The notes beneath the pieces are model-generated. The model saw only the letters and a program-made list of their open reading frames with translations. It did no database searches and was not told the DNA's origin. A program made the position numbers and the translations under genes. This document shows positions 42,349-50,439 of a DNA stretch of 64,000 bases, in pieces. The DNA is from Spirochaetaceae bacterium. Lineage in GTDB: Bacteria; Spirochaetota; Spirochaetia; Treponematales; Treponemataceae. The stretch lies in contig JAGARR010000030.1 of the NCBI GenBank assembly GCA_017622135.1, positions 18,640 through 82,639 of the forward strand, in the 5' to 3' direction. Position 1 is the first letter of the stretch; every line of letters starts with the position of its first letter.

Positions 42349-43047
42349 ATGACATACGAGTACGAAGGAAAAACTGAAAAGGAAGCCATTGAGATGGCAG
42401 CAGCAGAACTGGGCCTGGAGCGGGATCAGTTTGACGTGGAGATTATCGAGTCACAGAAGACTGGACTGTTCAAGAAGGGATTTGTAAAGATTCGTGTTCA
42501 TACTGTTGATGCAGTTGAGCATGGTGCATCTGAGTCTGACAATTCTGCACCGGCTAAAAAGACTCTTTTTGCAGATCCCCTCCCCCAGGACGAGTTCGAG
42601 AAAAAGCTGATTAATTTTACCGCCTCCATGATTCGGAAGATGGGATATGATGTTACTGTGGAAATCATGTTCCGGGAGGACCACAAACTGGGAATCCGGC
42701 TTAATTCCTCCAAGTCTTCCATCCTCATTGGACGGAAAGGAAAGAATCTTGATGCACTGCAGCTGCTGGTAAATGTATATGCAGGTCGCCTTGGCCGTGA
42801 GGACATCCGGGTGATTCTCGATACTGAGAACTATCGGATTCGCCGGGAGGAATCCTTGGTGCGTCTTGCATATACAGTGGCAGACAAGGTTCGTATGAGC
42901 CGGAAATCCGTGCTGCTGGAGCCGATGAATCCCTTTGAGCGGCGTCTTATCCACACCACACTGAATGATATCAGCGATGTGGAGACAAAGAGCGAGGGAG
43001 ACGGCTTGTACAAGCAGGTACGAGTTATCTACAAGGGTGTTCGTTGA
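42349..43047 (+). CDS. khpB: RNA-binding protein Jag/KhpB
   Basis: A 232 aa cytoplasmic RNA-binding protein: a Jag N-terminal domain (YEGKTEKEAIEMAAAELGL near residues 4-22), a KH domain with IGRKGKNLDALQLLVN near 127, and a C-terminal R3H domain (FERRLIHTTLNDIS near 198). It follows yidC as in most bacteria. AAGGAG lies upstream of the ATG. Its stop overlaps the next gene's ATG (TGATG). Confidence 0.93.
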   Translation: MTYEYEGKTEKEAIEMAAAELGLERDQFDVEIIESQKTGLFKKGFVKIRVHTVDAVEHGASESDNSAPAKKTLFADPLPQDEFEKKLINFTASMIRKMGYDVTVEIMFREDHKLGIRLNSSKSSILIGRKGKNLDALQLLVNVYAGRLGREDIRVILDTENYRIRREESLVRLAYTVADKVRMSRKSVLLEPMNPFERRLIHTTLNDISDVETKSEGDGLYKQVRVIYKGVR

Positions 43048-43868
43048 TGTTTAAACTGAGAAAAAAAATACTATCTTTCTTAGCAGGTAGTTTTTTTCTT
43101 TTCACTGTAGTCAGTGCCAATGAGCTTTCATTGGCACCTTGTCCTGAGCTTGATCCAGATGTTTTCCAGCAACTGGTAGAAAAGGGAGAAGTTCGGAAAC
43201 AGCATTTCAAGGAAGATGGTGCTGACTTCACCCTTTTTCCAAAGACTGAGTTGGGATCTGCACTGAAGGAGAGCTGGACTGAAAGGAAGGCTCCAGTATT
43301 TGTTGCCGAGTCGCTTTTTCTGATAGAAAAACAGGAAGGCTCCGATAATGGAAAGCTGGATACCGACCTGATTTCTCGGATTATGAGGTCAATTTCTTCA
43401 ATGGAAGGAATTGAATACTATTCCAACAGTGAAAAGCAGATGAAGACCTTGTATTCCCAGTCGTACACTATAGACAATCCTGATGATGGGAATAGAATTC
43501 CCGATCAGCTGGATGGTTCGGCTGACAATCTGTCGGTATATGCCTTTCAGGAGGATGGTTCCTTTGGCAAAAACTATTATCGGATTGACTACAGACAGCG
43601 TGAAAATGAGGTTTCCATGGTGATTCGGCTGGAGGATTCCTTAAAGTATGGCTTTATAACTGCAGTAAAGCCCAACAACCTGGTGTTCAATATCGATGTG
43701 CTGGACAAGGGTGAATACCTGGTGATGTATATTGGCGCAAAGGTTAAATTTCCGGCAATCTCAATGTTGGAGAACAAATTAAACAAATCTTTTGGCTCAC
43801 GCATTACTGCCCTCCATGATTGGTTTGCCCATAATTATCTTTTGGAGAAGCAGACTGAATCCAAGTGA
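43047..43868 (+). CDS. Exported protein, probably spirochaete DUF6675-type
   Basis: A 273 aa protein with a Sec signal peptide (about 1-24, ending VVSAN). The mature part is alpha/beta, with a repeated pattern of short strands: IEYYSNSEKQMKTLYSQSY, YRIDYRQRENEVSMVIR, and a C-terminal KLNKSFGSRITALHDWF. I associate this end with an uncharacterised spirochaete family (DUF6675), but from memory only. ATG 43047 overlaps the jag stop; a TTG one codon earlier is less likely. It is probably periplasmic. Its position between jag and an immunophilin suggests an envelope role in folding or assembly. Confidence 0.65.
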   Translation: MFKLRKKILSFLAGSFFLFTVVSANELSLAPCPELDPDVFQQLVEKGEVRKQHFKEDGADFTLFPKTELGSALKESWTERKAPVFVAESLFLIEKQEGSDNGKLDTDLISRIMRSISSMEGIEYYSNSEKQMKTLYSQSYTIDNPDDGNRIPDQLDGSADNLSVYAFQEDGSFGKNYYRIDYRQRENEVSMVIRLEDSLKYGFITAVKPNNLVFNIDVLDKGEYLVMYIGAKVKFPAISMLENKLNKSFGSRITALHDWFAHNYLLEKQTESK

Positions 43869-43882
43869 TTTGAGGAGAAAAA

Positions 43883-44908
43883 ATGATGAAGAATTTTATG
43901 GCGCTGGTAGGTGCCTGTATGATTTTTATAGGAGGATGTTCGTCCATGGACAAGAGCATGAAGGCGATTGAAGGAAAGGATGGGGTTTTTGCCATTATGG
44001 AAACCTCAAAGGGTGACATTGTGCTGGAGCTGCACTACAAGGAAACTCCCCTCACCGTGACAAATTTTGTGGGTCTGGCAGAGGGCACTTTGGATGCAAC
44101 CAAAGGAAAGCCCTTTTACGACGGGTTGAAGTTCCATCGTGTCATCAACGACTTCATGATTCAGGGTGGAGATCCCAAGGGAAACGGAACTGGTGGTCCT
44201 GGATATCGTTTTGAGGATGAGATTGTGGATTCCCTGAAGCACGATGGTCCCGGTGTACTTTCCATGGCAAATGCGGGTGCTGGTACAAACGGCAGCCAGT
44301 TCTTTATCACCCATGTGGAGACTCCCTGGCTGGACGGAAAGCACACAGTCTTCGGTCGTGTTGTGGAAGGACAGGATGTGGTGAACAAGGTTGCTCAAGG
44401 CGATACCATCAAGAAGGTGACCATTGTGCGTCAGGGCGAAGAGGCAAAGTCCTTTACTGCAACCCAAGCTGACTTTAATAGCTTGAGGGAAGCAGTAGCA
44501 AAGGCAAATGCGGATAAGAAGGCGGCGGAGCAGGCTGCCACCATTGCCTCCATTGAAGCTTCCTTCCCCGATGCCACTAAAACTGATGATGGCATATACT
44601 ACAAGGTCACCAAGGAAGGTAGCGGTGTACGTTGTGGTGCTGGAAAGAATGTTGCCGTTCACTACAAAGGGTATTTTCTGGATGGAATGGTGTTCGACTC
44701 CTCCGAAGGACGGGGGACTTTGGATTTCAAGACTGGTGCCCACCAGATGATTCCCGGATTCGACGTGATGGTGCAGGACATGAAGGTTGGGGAGAAGAGG
44801 ACCGTTGTTCTACCTCCCTCCATGGCCTACGGTGATGCTGGTGCTGGTGGAGTGATTCCAGGCGGTGCTTACATCGTATTCGACATTGAGCTGGTAAAGA
44901 TTAAATAA
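43883..44908 (+). CDS. Dual-family immunophilin lipoprotein (cyclophilin plus FKBP)
   Basis: A 341 aa peptidyl-prolyl isomerase with two unrelated catalytic folds. The lipobox IFIGGC makes it a lipoprotein. Residues about 33-190 are a cyclophilin ([39 protein letters not shown]). Residues 190-230 are an Ala/Lys-rich helical linker. Residues 235-341 are an FKBP ([47 protein letters not shown]). Active-site residues of both domains appear intact. Such cyclophilin-FKBP fusions (CFBP type) are known from a few bacteria, including treponemes, and from protists. It should speed folding of exported proteins. GAGGAG precedes the ATG. Confidence 0.92.
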   Translation: MMKNFMALVGACMIFIGGCSSMDKSMKAIEGKDGVFAIMETSKGDIVLELHYKETPLTVTNFVGLAEGTLDATKGKPFYDGLKFHRVINDFMIQGGDPKGNGTGGPGYRFEDEIVDSLKHDGPGVLSMANAGAGTNGSQFFITHVETPWLDGKHTVFGRVVEGQDVVNKVAQGDTIKKVTIVRQGEEAKSFTATQADFNSLREAVAKANADKKAAEQAATIASIEASFPDATKTDDGIYYKVTKEGSGVRCGAGKNVAVHYKGYFLDGMVFDSSEGRGTLDFKTGAHQMIPGFDVMVQDMKVGEKRTVVLPPSMAYGDAGAGGVIPGGAYIVFDIELVKIK

Positions 44909-44934
44909 GTATTTTTATCATCGGGAGGGGTTCC

Positions 44935-46596
44935 ATGAGAAGATTCGGGGATTATATGCTGATTCGTGTTGCGTTTGTCATTTTGATTTCTTCTCTCGGA
45001 GCCCCGCTTTTTTTTGCCCAGAATGTTGGTTCGGCCAGAACTTCTTCCGTGGTGACAAGTCCTTCTACTGGGGGAACCATCCAGCTGACCAATACCTTTG
45101 ATGGAACCTACACCTTGGTGGAGCGCTCCAACTGGAGTCAGTACGTAAATGGTCGGTATATTGGTCTCACCAGTCGTGAGGCTAGGGGCTACCTGAATCC
45201 CACAGGAAGCGGCAGCTGGCGGGGACAGACTGGAACACAGTACACCGGCGATTTTTTCGTCTTCCAGCAGACAAAGCGTGACAACAGGACGGCTGCCCAG
45301 GGCATTGATGACATCCTCCCCTCCTCCTTTGTGATGCTGGGAGATGGCAGCATTCAGTTTACCGAGCTGTGTTTTTATCCCCAGCTGCGGAATTTCCCCG
45401 TCTTTCCCCAGGAGAAGGTAAAGAAGGGCAGCCGCTGGCAGGGAATGGCCGAAAGGGTTGTTGACCCAAGAAATGACAATCAGTTTACCGTGCTGGAAGT
45501 GCCGGTGGAATATGAGTTTGTGGGAGAGGAGCTGTACAAGGGACAGCCAGTCTATCGCATCAAGGCAAAGTTTGCCACTCGCTTCAACAAATACAATCCT
45601 CCCAGAATCATCGACAGCCAGCTGAGTCAGGCAACGGGAACCCACGATGTGGATATCTTGGTGGACAAGGAAACCTGTGCTGTCATGATGATACTGGATC
45701 GGCTAGACGAGACCTTTACCTACCGAAACGGCGAAACCATCAGATACAAGGGAACCACTTCCCTGTTCACGGAGATTCCGGTGCAGGTGGATAAGAAGGA
45801 GCTGTACGAACGGGCAGTGTACATTGCCCGAGGAGAAGAACCTCCTGCTGGCTCGTCTCTTGCAAAGAAGGACGATGGAACTGGCGAAGACTCTGGAAGA
45901 AGACCAAAGGAAACAGATTCCTCCGATGGATTTGGTGGAAGTGGATTTGAATCTGGTTCCGGCTCGGCAGGTTCAGGAAAAGCAGGTTCCAGTGGATCCA
46001 CGGGAGGCTCTGCTGGTGGTAAGGGGACTGGCAGCACAGATTCCTCAGGGCGAGATTCTGGCAGCACCGGGTCTAAAGACGAATCCTTTGGCAGCGGAGC
46101 TGGTTCTGGGAATACTGATCCCAGTAAATCAGGTTCCGGCAGTGATGGAGGCTCAGGAGGAATGGGTTCCACCGACAAAAAGCCTGGTTCTGACAAGTTG
46201 CCCGCCACAGACAAGCAGCAGGACGGCATGTTCCAGGTGGAGGATACGGACAAGGGCGTGAGGCTTTCTGTTCGTGACCTAAAATTTGTGGCGGACAGTG
46301 CTCAGCTATTGCCCCAGGAACGGGGCCGACTGGATGCAGTGGCGGAGGTGTTGAAATCCGTGCCGGGGGGAACCTTCCTGATTGAAGGTCATACTGCTGC
46401 CGTCGGTCGTCCTGCAGGAGAGCAGCAGCTTTCCGAGGAGCGTGCCCAGTCGGTCATTGCTGAGCTGGTGAAGCGTGGCCTCAAGGCGGAGCAGTTCATG
46501 TTCAAGGGCTACGGTGGCACACAGCCAGTGGGCGACAACAATACCGACGCAGGCCGAGCCGCAAACCGACGTGTTGAGATTACAATTTTACAGTAG
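44935..46596 (+). CDS. OmpA-family exported protein with Gly/Ser-rich linker
   Basis: A 553 aa exported protein. The signal peptide spans about 1-29 (FFAQ). Residues 40-290 form a beta-rich domain that I do not recognise. Residues about 315-420 are a linker made mainly of Gly, Ser, Asp and Lys in short imperfect repeats. Residues 430-553 are a C-terminal OmpA-like peptidoglycan-binding domain (LIEGHTAAVG, LSEERAQSVIAELVKRG, AANRRVEI). It probably tethers the outer membrane or a periplasmic complex to the cell wall across a flexible spacer. The order of domains, N-terminal beta domain then OmpA, resembles other treponemal OmpA-like proteins. Confidence 0.85.
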   Translation: MRRFGDYMLIRVAFVILISSLGAPLFFAQNVGSARTSSVVTSPSTGGTIQLTNTFDGTYTLVERSNWSQYVNGRYIGLTSREARGYLNPTGSGSWRGQTGTQYTGDFFVFQQTKRDNRTAAQGIDDILPSSFVMLGDGSIQFTELCFYPQLRNFPVFPQEKVKKGSRWQGMAERVVDPRNDNQFTVLEVPVEYEFVGEELYKGQPVYRIKAKFATRFNKYNPPRIIDSQLSQATGTHDVDILVDKETCAVMMILDRLDETFTYRNGETIRYKGTTSLFTEIPVQVDKKELYERAVYIARGEEPPAGSSLAKKDDGTGEDSGRRPKETDSSDGFGGSGFESGSGSAGSGKAGSSGSTGGSAGGKGTGSTDSSGRDSGSTGSKDESFGSGAGSGNTDPSKSGSGSDGGSGGMGSTDKKPGSDKLPATDKQQDGMFQVEDTDKGVRLSVRDLKFVADSAQLLPQERGRLDAVAEVLKSVPGGTFLIEGHTAAVGRPAGEQQLSEERAQSVIAELVKRGLKAEQFMFKGYGGTQPVGDNNTDAGRAANRRVEITILQ

Positions 46597-46611
46597 AAGA
46601 GTGTTGCATAG

Positions 46612-47406
46612 ATGAAGAACAAGAAAAATCAGGAATTGGCAGTCTGCGGATTTGCGGCGGTAAAGGCCTTGGGAAAGGAGCATCCTGAGAACATACGGCG
46701 ATTCTATTACTCGGAGGAGAACTCCAAGAAGTTCGGAGAACTGTGCCGCTTCCTTGCTCAAAATAAGGTTCCCTACAACATGGTGGAAAACAAGGATTTG
46801 GAGCGGCTCTGTGGCAGTGTCCATCATCAGGGGGCGGTTGCCATGATTGACGAAAAGCTCCCTGAGCCGCTTACCGCATCCATTGCCACCAGCTGGATTC
46901 AAGCCGGGGAATCGGCGCTGCTGCTGGACAGGGTGGGCAATGCCAACAATTTGGGTGCCATCGCCAGAAGTGCGGCCTTCTTCGGTATAAAGAACATCAT
47001 CCTCCCCATAAACGATGCCCAGAGTTCCATCACTACCAGTACCTATCGAATTGCTCAGGGTGGCATGGAATACGTGAAGATGTATTCCGTGCGGTCTGTA
47101 ATACGCTTACTGCAGGATATGGCGGGAAAGATGTACCGAATCGGGACAGATGTACGTGCCTCCACTCCCTTATCGAAGGTGAACCGTGAGAGAGGAACAA
47201 AGCCAGCATTGGTGGTTCTGGGCAACGAGGAGCAGGGAATTTCCCAGGTGGTGAAGGACAACTGCGACTGTCTGGTGGTGATTCCCTCCGCCTTCAGCCT
47301 GGACCGCGGGGAAAAGCAGTTTTCCAATCCCGACTCATGGCCGGTAGAAAGCTTGAATGTTGCCCAGGCTGCGGCTATTATTCTGTATGAGGTGACAAAA
47401 AAATAG
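46612..47406 (+). CDS. TrmH/SpoU-family RNA 2'-O-methyltransferase
   Basis: A 264 aa SAM-dependent enzyme with the SPOUT knot motifs: motif 1 NANNLGAIARSAAFFG near residue 108, motif 2 VVLGNEEQGIS near 203, and motif 3 ESLNVAQAAAIILYE near 245. An N-terminal substrate-binding domain (about 1-75) is typical of RlmB/TrmH-like enzymes. It methylates ribose in rRNA or tRNA; the target cannot be set from sequence. It lies 15 nt after the OmpA-family gene. Confidence 0.9.
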   Translation: MKNKKNQELAVCGFAAVKALGKEHPENIRRFYYSEENSKKFGELCRFLAQNKVPYNMVENKDLERLCGSVHHQGAVAMIDEKLPEPLTASIATSWIQAGESALLLDRVGNANNLGAIARSAAFFGIKNIILPINDAQSSITTSTYRIAQGGMEYVKMYSVRSVIRLLQDMAGKMYRIGTDVRASTPLSKVNRERGTKPALVVLGNEEQGISQVVKDNCDCLVVIPSAFSLDRGEKQFSNPDSWPVESLNVAQAAAIILYEVTKK

Positions 47407-47451
47407 ACTTGTCACGTTATATTCCTGTTGAAGAATTTTAGAGGATTCAGA

Positions 47452-48273
47452 ATGTCACGGTGTAAATTGAGATTGAGGTTCACAGCAGTCGTTTTGTTTT
47501 TTGTAGCTTCCACAAGCTTTTGTTTTGCTGGAATCGGAGATTTCTTTGAGGGAAAATCACAGGTTTTTAAGCTTGATCCTGTATACGACGGAATCATTGT
47601 TGGCGGCGGTTTGGCCCTCAGTGGCGGCCTGTTCATCTATGATTTCTTTGCACCAGTGGAGGAATTCACCGGTGGAAAATTAGAGTTGAATGAGGTGAAT
47701 CCCTTTGACCGATGGGTCGCCCGCTCCTATTCCAAGCCACTGCACATTACCGGAACCGTTACGGAGGTCATTGCCATGGCCGCACCCTTGGCCCTCTTTG
47801 CCACGGACAAAAGCGAGTGGGGAATTTGGGCGGTGATGTACGCTGAATCCATGCTGTGGGCCAACGGCATAAAGGAGGCTCTGAAATTCAGCGTGAAGCG
47901 GGAACGACCCTACATGTACTTTGACGGTGCGCCCCAGAACAAGATAGATGACGGGGACTACCAGAAGTCCTTTCCCTCCGGCCATACCACCATGGCTTTC
48001 AACGGAGCTGTCTTTCTCAGCTACACCTTCTCCAAGTATTTCCCTGAGTCGAAATGGAAGATTCCAGTGATTGCAGGAAGCCTCACCATGGCGGTGGCCA
48101 CCGGAATGCAGCGAATCCTCAGTGGGAACCATTTCATCACCGACGTGTTGGCAGGCGCTGCAATCGGCAGCTTCACCGGATTTCTGGTTCCCTTCCTCCA
48201 CACGTTACCAAAGGACAAGAATTTTGAGATGACGGTGGTGCCCTCTGGTGTACTGTTCAAATGTAGGTTTTAA
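47452..48273 (+). CDS. PAP2-family phosphatase
   Basis: A membrane or exported acid phosphatase of the PAP2 superfamily. The three motifs are present: KFSVKRERPYMYF (KX6RP), FPSGHTTMAF (PSGH) and QRILSGNHFITDVLAG (the SRX5HX3D motif with Gln in place of Ser). ATG 47452 follows AGAGGA and gives a 273 aa product with a signal peptide ending SFCFAG; a TTG eight codons earlier is possible. Such enzymes act on lipid phosphates such as undecaprenyl-pyrophosphate or phosphatidic acid. Its end overlaps the end of the convergent Rrf2 gene by 4 nt. Confidence 0.88.
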   Translation: MSRCKLRLRFTAVVLFFVASTSFCFAGIGDFFEGKSQVFKLDPVYDGIIVGGGLALSGGLFIYDFFAPVEEFTGGKLELNEVNPFDRWVARSYSKPLHITGTVTEVIAMAAPLALFATDKSEWGIWAVMYAESMLWANGIKEALKFSVKRERPYMYFDGAPQNKIDDGDYQKSFPSGHTTMAFNGAVFLSYTFSKYFPESKWKIPVIAGSLTMAVATGMQRILSGNHFITDVLAGAAIGSFTGFLVPFLHTLPKDKNFEMTVVPSGVLFKCRF

Positions 48274-48692
48274 CTGTTTTTCAAAGGTTCCTGGTTTACT
48301 AGGTCTGCTAGAGAAAAGTTATCCACATAATCCTCAATAACTTTGTACAATCCCTTCCAAAAAGGAAGGGTTTTACATACAGAAACACGTTCACATGGTA
48401 AGTCTGGATTATCCAGACAGGCAACGGGAGCAAGGGGACCTTCTGTTAGCCGAAGAACCTCTCCCACAGAGTATTTTTCAGGTGATCTTGCCAGTTTGTA
48501 ACCACCCTGTTGCCCCCGAATACTAGTAAGTAATCCATGCTTGCTGAGAAGAGATGCAATCTGCTCAAGATATTTTAGAGAAATAGACTGTCTGGCTGAA
48601 ATGTCCTTTAATGCAATATATTGGTCCTGATTTTGCAATGCTAGGTCTATCATAAACCGTAGGGCATAACGCCCTCTTGTAGATATTTTCAT
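48270..48692 (-). CDS. Rrf2/IscR-like iron-sulfur regulator
   Basis: A 140 aa winged-helix regulator starting MKISTRGRYALRFMIDLAL, the Rrf2 pattern. The recognition helix region is SISLKYLEQIASLL, followed by the wing SIRGQQGGYKLAR. Cys92, Cys100 and Cys106 match the three cysteines that bind the Fe-S cluster in IscR/RirA/NsrR-type members, so it probably senses iron-sulfur status, iron or nitrosative stress. The internal ATG at 48692 (AGAGGA upstream) was chosen over an in-frame extension of 34 residues that has no family match. It is convergent with PAP2. No isc or suf operon is in the window. Confidence 0.9.
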   Translation of the reverse strand: MKISTRGRYALRFMIDLALQNQDQYIALKDISARQSISLKYLEQIASLLSKHGLLTSIRGQQGGYKLARSPEKYSVGEVLRLTEGPLAPVACLDNPDLPCERVSVCKTLPFWKGLYKVIEDYVDNFSLADLVNQEPLKNS

Positions 48693-48769
48693 AGTATTCC
48701 TCTGGGAAAATATAACAAAGAAAATAGCCCTCGTCAACGTAAATACGACCATTAGTAGAAAGTATAACT

Positions 48770-48888
48770 TGTGGAAAACATAGTAGTTTTCCACAGCTTT
48801 TTACAGAATTTAGTGAGTTTTCAAGATGTTTTCCACAAGTTATTTACCCTCCAATCATATCTTTGACAAAGGAATTTGTTGTGGAAAA
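48770..48888. other. Cluster of TGTGGAAAA/TTTTCCACA nonamers
   Basis: Between the Rrf2 gene and ddc there are four identical nonamers: TGTGGAAAA at 48770, TTTTCCACA at 48787, TTTTCCACA at 48829 and TGTGGAAAA at 48880. Two more lie in the adjoining terminator stem (48901 and 48929). The same word occurs in the dnaA-dnaN gap, so these may be DnaA-binding sites. The first two also form a 10 bp hairpin (48770-48795) followed by GCTTTTT, so a terminator on the plus strand is an alternative reading. Confidence 0.5.
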
Positions 48889-48892
48889 GTGT

Positions 48893-48941
48893 AAAAAAAA
48901 TGTGGAAAACTCGGGTAAAACCTGGGAGTTTTCCACATTTT
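48893..48941 (-). terminator. Terminator of the dat-ddc operon
   Basis: Positions 48897-48912 pair perfectly with 48926-48941 (16 bp, 13 nt loop). On the minus strand the stem is followed by a run of T residues. It begins immediately after the ddc stop codon. Confidence 0.9.
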
Positions 48942-48942
48942 A

Positions 48943-50439
48943 TTACATTGTATCTGCAAGCCCTTGGATACGCTCCAGCATAGCGTCAAGCTTTTCATAG
49001 GTGATGCGGGGGTTCAGCAGCGTGAACTTGAGGAAAACCTTTCCCTCAAAGACCGTCTGGCCAATGACAACTCCCTCCTGATGGATGAGAGCACGGCGCA
49101 CCCGTTTGTTCAGCTGGTCAACGACCTCGTCGGAGGCAGCCCTTCCCTCCACAGGCAGCACTCGGAATACTACAGAGCTGATTTCTGGCTCAGTAACTGC
49201 TTCAAAGCGTGGGGAACGAGACAGGGAATTATACAAGTGGGTTGCGTTCTGAATGCAGGTGGACACAATCTGGGACCAGCCATCCTGCCCACGAATCTGA
49301 AAAGAAAGCCACACCTTCAGCGCATCAAAACGACGTGTTGTCTGCATGGACTTTCCAACCAGGTTGGTGTAGCCGTCCTCCTCATCCTCCTCACGGTTTA
49401 GGTAGTCGGCATGGAGGGTCAGGGCTTCAAAGTTCTTGCCATCTCGCAGCAGGAAGGCACCGCAGCTGATGGGCATCAGGAACATCTTGTGGAAATCCAC
49501 CGTAATAGAATCACACAGGTGAAGGGGTCCAATCCTGTTCCTATAGCCTAGGGACATGATGACACCGCTTCCGTAGGCAGCATCGGCATGAAGCCACATT
49601 CCATGCTCCTGACAAATGCGGTACATTTCCACCACATCATCAATGCTACCGTAGTCGGTGGTGCCAATGGTGGCGACAGCGCAGAAGGGAATGTTGCCCT
49701 GGGCCACATCCTGCTCCACCAGCTGGCGGAAGGCATTCATATCCATCTTCTGCCGCCGGTCAACAGGAACCTTGACCACCGCATCATAGCCCAAGCCTAA
49801 AAGATGGGCTCCCTTCTCCATGGAAAAGTGGGAGATGGCGGAGGTGTAAATCCTAAGCTTACCGTAGTTTGCAGGCTGCCCCAGCTTTTTCACATCATGA
49901 TGGAGCCTTTCGTTGCAAAACCAGTCCCGTGCCAGCATCAGCCCCATGAGGTTGGACTGGGAGCCGCCGGAGGTGAATACGCCGTCGGAGGTGGAGCCAT
50001 ATCCGTAGAGGCGACACAACTCACCAATGACCTCCACCTCAATCTCAGTGGCCACCGGTGACTGATCCCAGGAGTCCATGGACTGGTTGAAGGTGGAGAG
50101 CACCAGCTCGGCTGCCACGGTTTCCAGCAAGGAAGGACCATGGAGATGGGCCATGTAGTCGGTGGAGGGAGTGCGGAGGAAATAGGGTAGAATCTTCTCT
50201 GAAAGGAGGCTGGAAACAGAAGAAAGTCCCCTCCCCCGCTCCGGAAGAATCTGTTCCACCTTGATTTTTTTCTTTAACTCTTGGGGAGAAAGTCCAATGT
50301 AGGCCTTCTCGTCCCCAATTGATTCGGCAATATCCCTAGCGGTACGACTTATCATGTCGATGTACGCCTTTTTTGATGCTTCCTCTTCTGTCAGGAAAAG
50401 ATACTCGCCACAAATCACATTATTTTGCACCGGCGTCAA
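48943..50439 (-). CDS. ddc: PLP-dependent decarboxylase, probable L-2,4-diaminobutyrate decarboxylase
   Basis: A 498 aa group II PLP decarboxylase. The PLP lysine is in TVDFHKMFLMP near residue 317, and other group motifs are VFTSGGSQSNLMGL and MWLHADAAYGSG. Glutamate, aromatic amino-acid and diaminobutyrate decarboxylases share this fold. Here the gene follows a diaminobutyrate-type aminotransferase, with a start overlapping its stop by 20 nt, matching the dat-ddc pair of Acinetobacter that makes 1,3-diaminopropane. The function is therefore assigned from context. It is translated from the same message as dat and ends at a strong terminator. Confidence 0.82.
   Translation of the reverse strand: MTPVQNNVICGEYLFLTEEEASKKAYIDMISRTARDIAESIGDEKAYIGLSPQELKKKIKVEQILPERGRGLSSVSSLLSEKILPYFLRTPSTDYMAHLHGPSLLETVAAELVLSTFNQSMDSWDQSPVATEIEVEVIGELCRLYGYGSTSDGVFTSGGSQSNLMGLMLARDWFCNERLHHDVKKLGQPANYGKLRIYTSAISHFSMEKGAHLLGLGYDAVVKVPVDRRQKMDMNAFRQLVEQDVAQGNIPFCAVATIGTTDYGSIDDVVEMYRICQEHGMWLHADAAYGSGVIMSLGYRNRIGPLHLCDSITVDFHKMFLMPISCGAFLLRDGKNFEALTLHADYLNREEDEEDGYTNLVGKSMQTTRRFDALKVWLSFQIRGQDGWSQIVSTCIQNATHLYNSLSRSPRFEAVTEPEISSVVFRVLPVEGRAASDEVVDQLNKRVRRALIHQEGVVIGQTVFEGKVFLKFTLLNPRITYEKLDAMLERIQGLADTM

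Noticed and set aside
44006..44743. A 245-codon minus-strand frame over the immunophilin gene
   Set aside because: Antisense to two intact catalytic domains; no start signal or known motif.
45860..46200. Repeats in the Gly/Ser linker read as a CRISPR or DNA repeat array
   Set aside because: The repeats are short, irregular and in frame, with no conserved spacer length; they encode a flexible linker.
45720..46253. A Pro/Glu/Ser-rich minus-strand frame over the OmpA-family gene
   Set aside because: It is the complement of the Gly/Ser linker repeats, not a protein-coding signal.
48897..48941. Two further TGTGGAAAA copies read as DnaA boxes
   Set aside because: They are the two arms of a perfect 16 bp stem with a T-run, best explained as the ddc terminator, so they are not counted as independent boxes.
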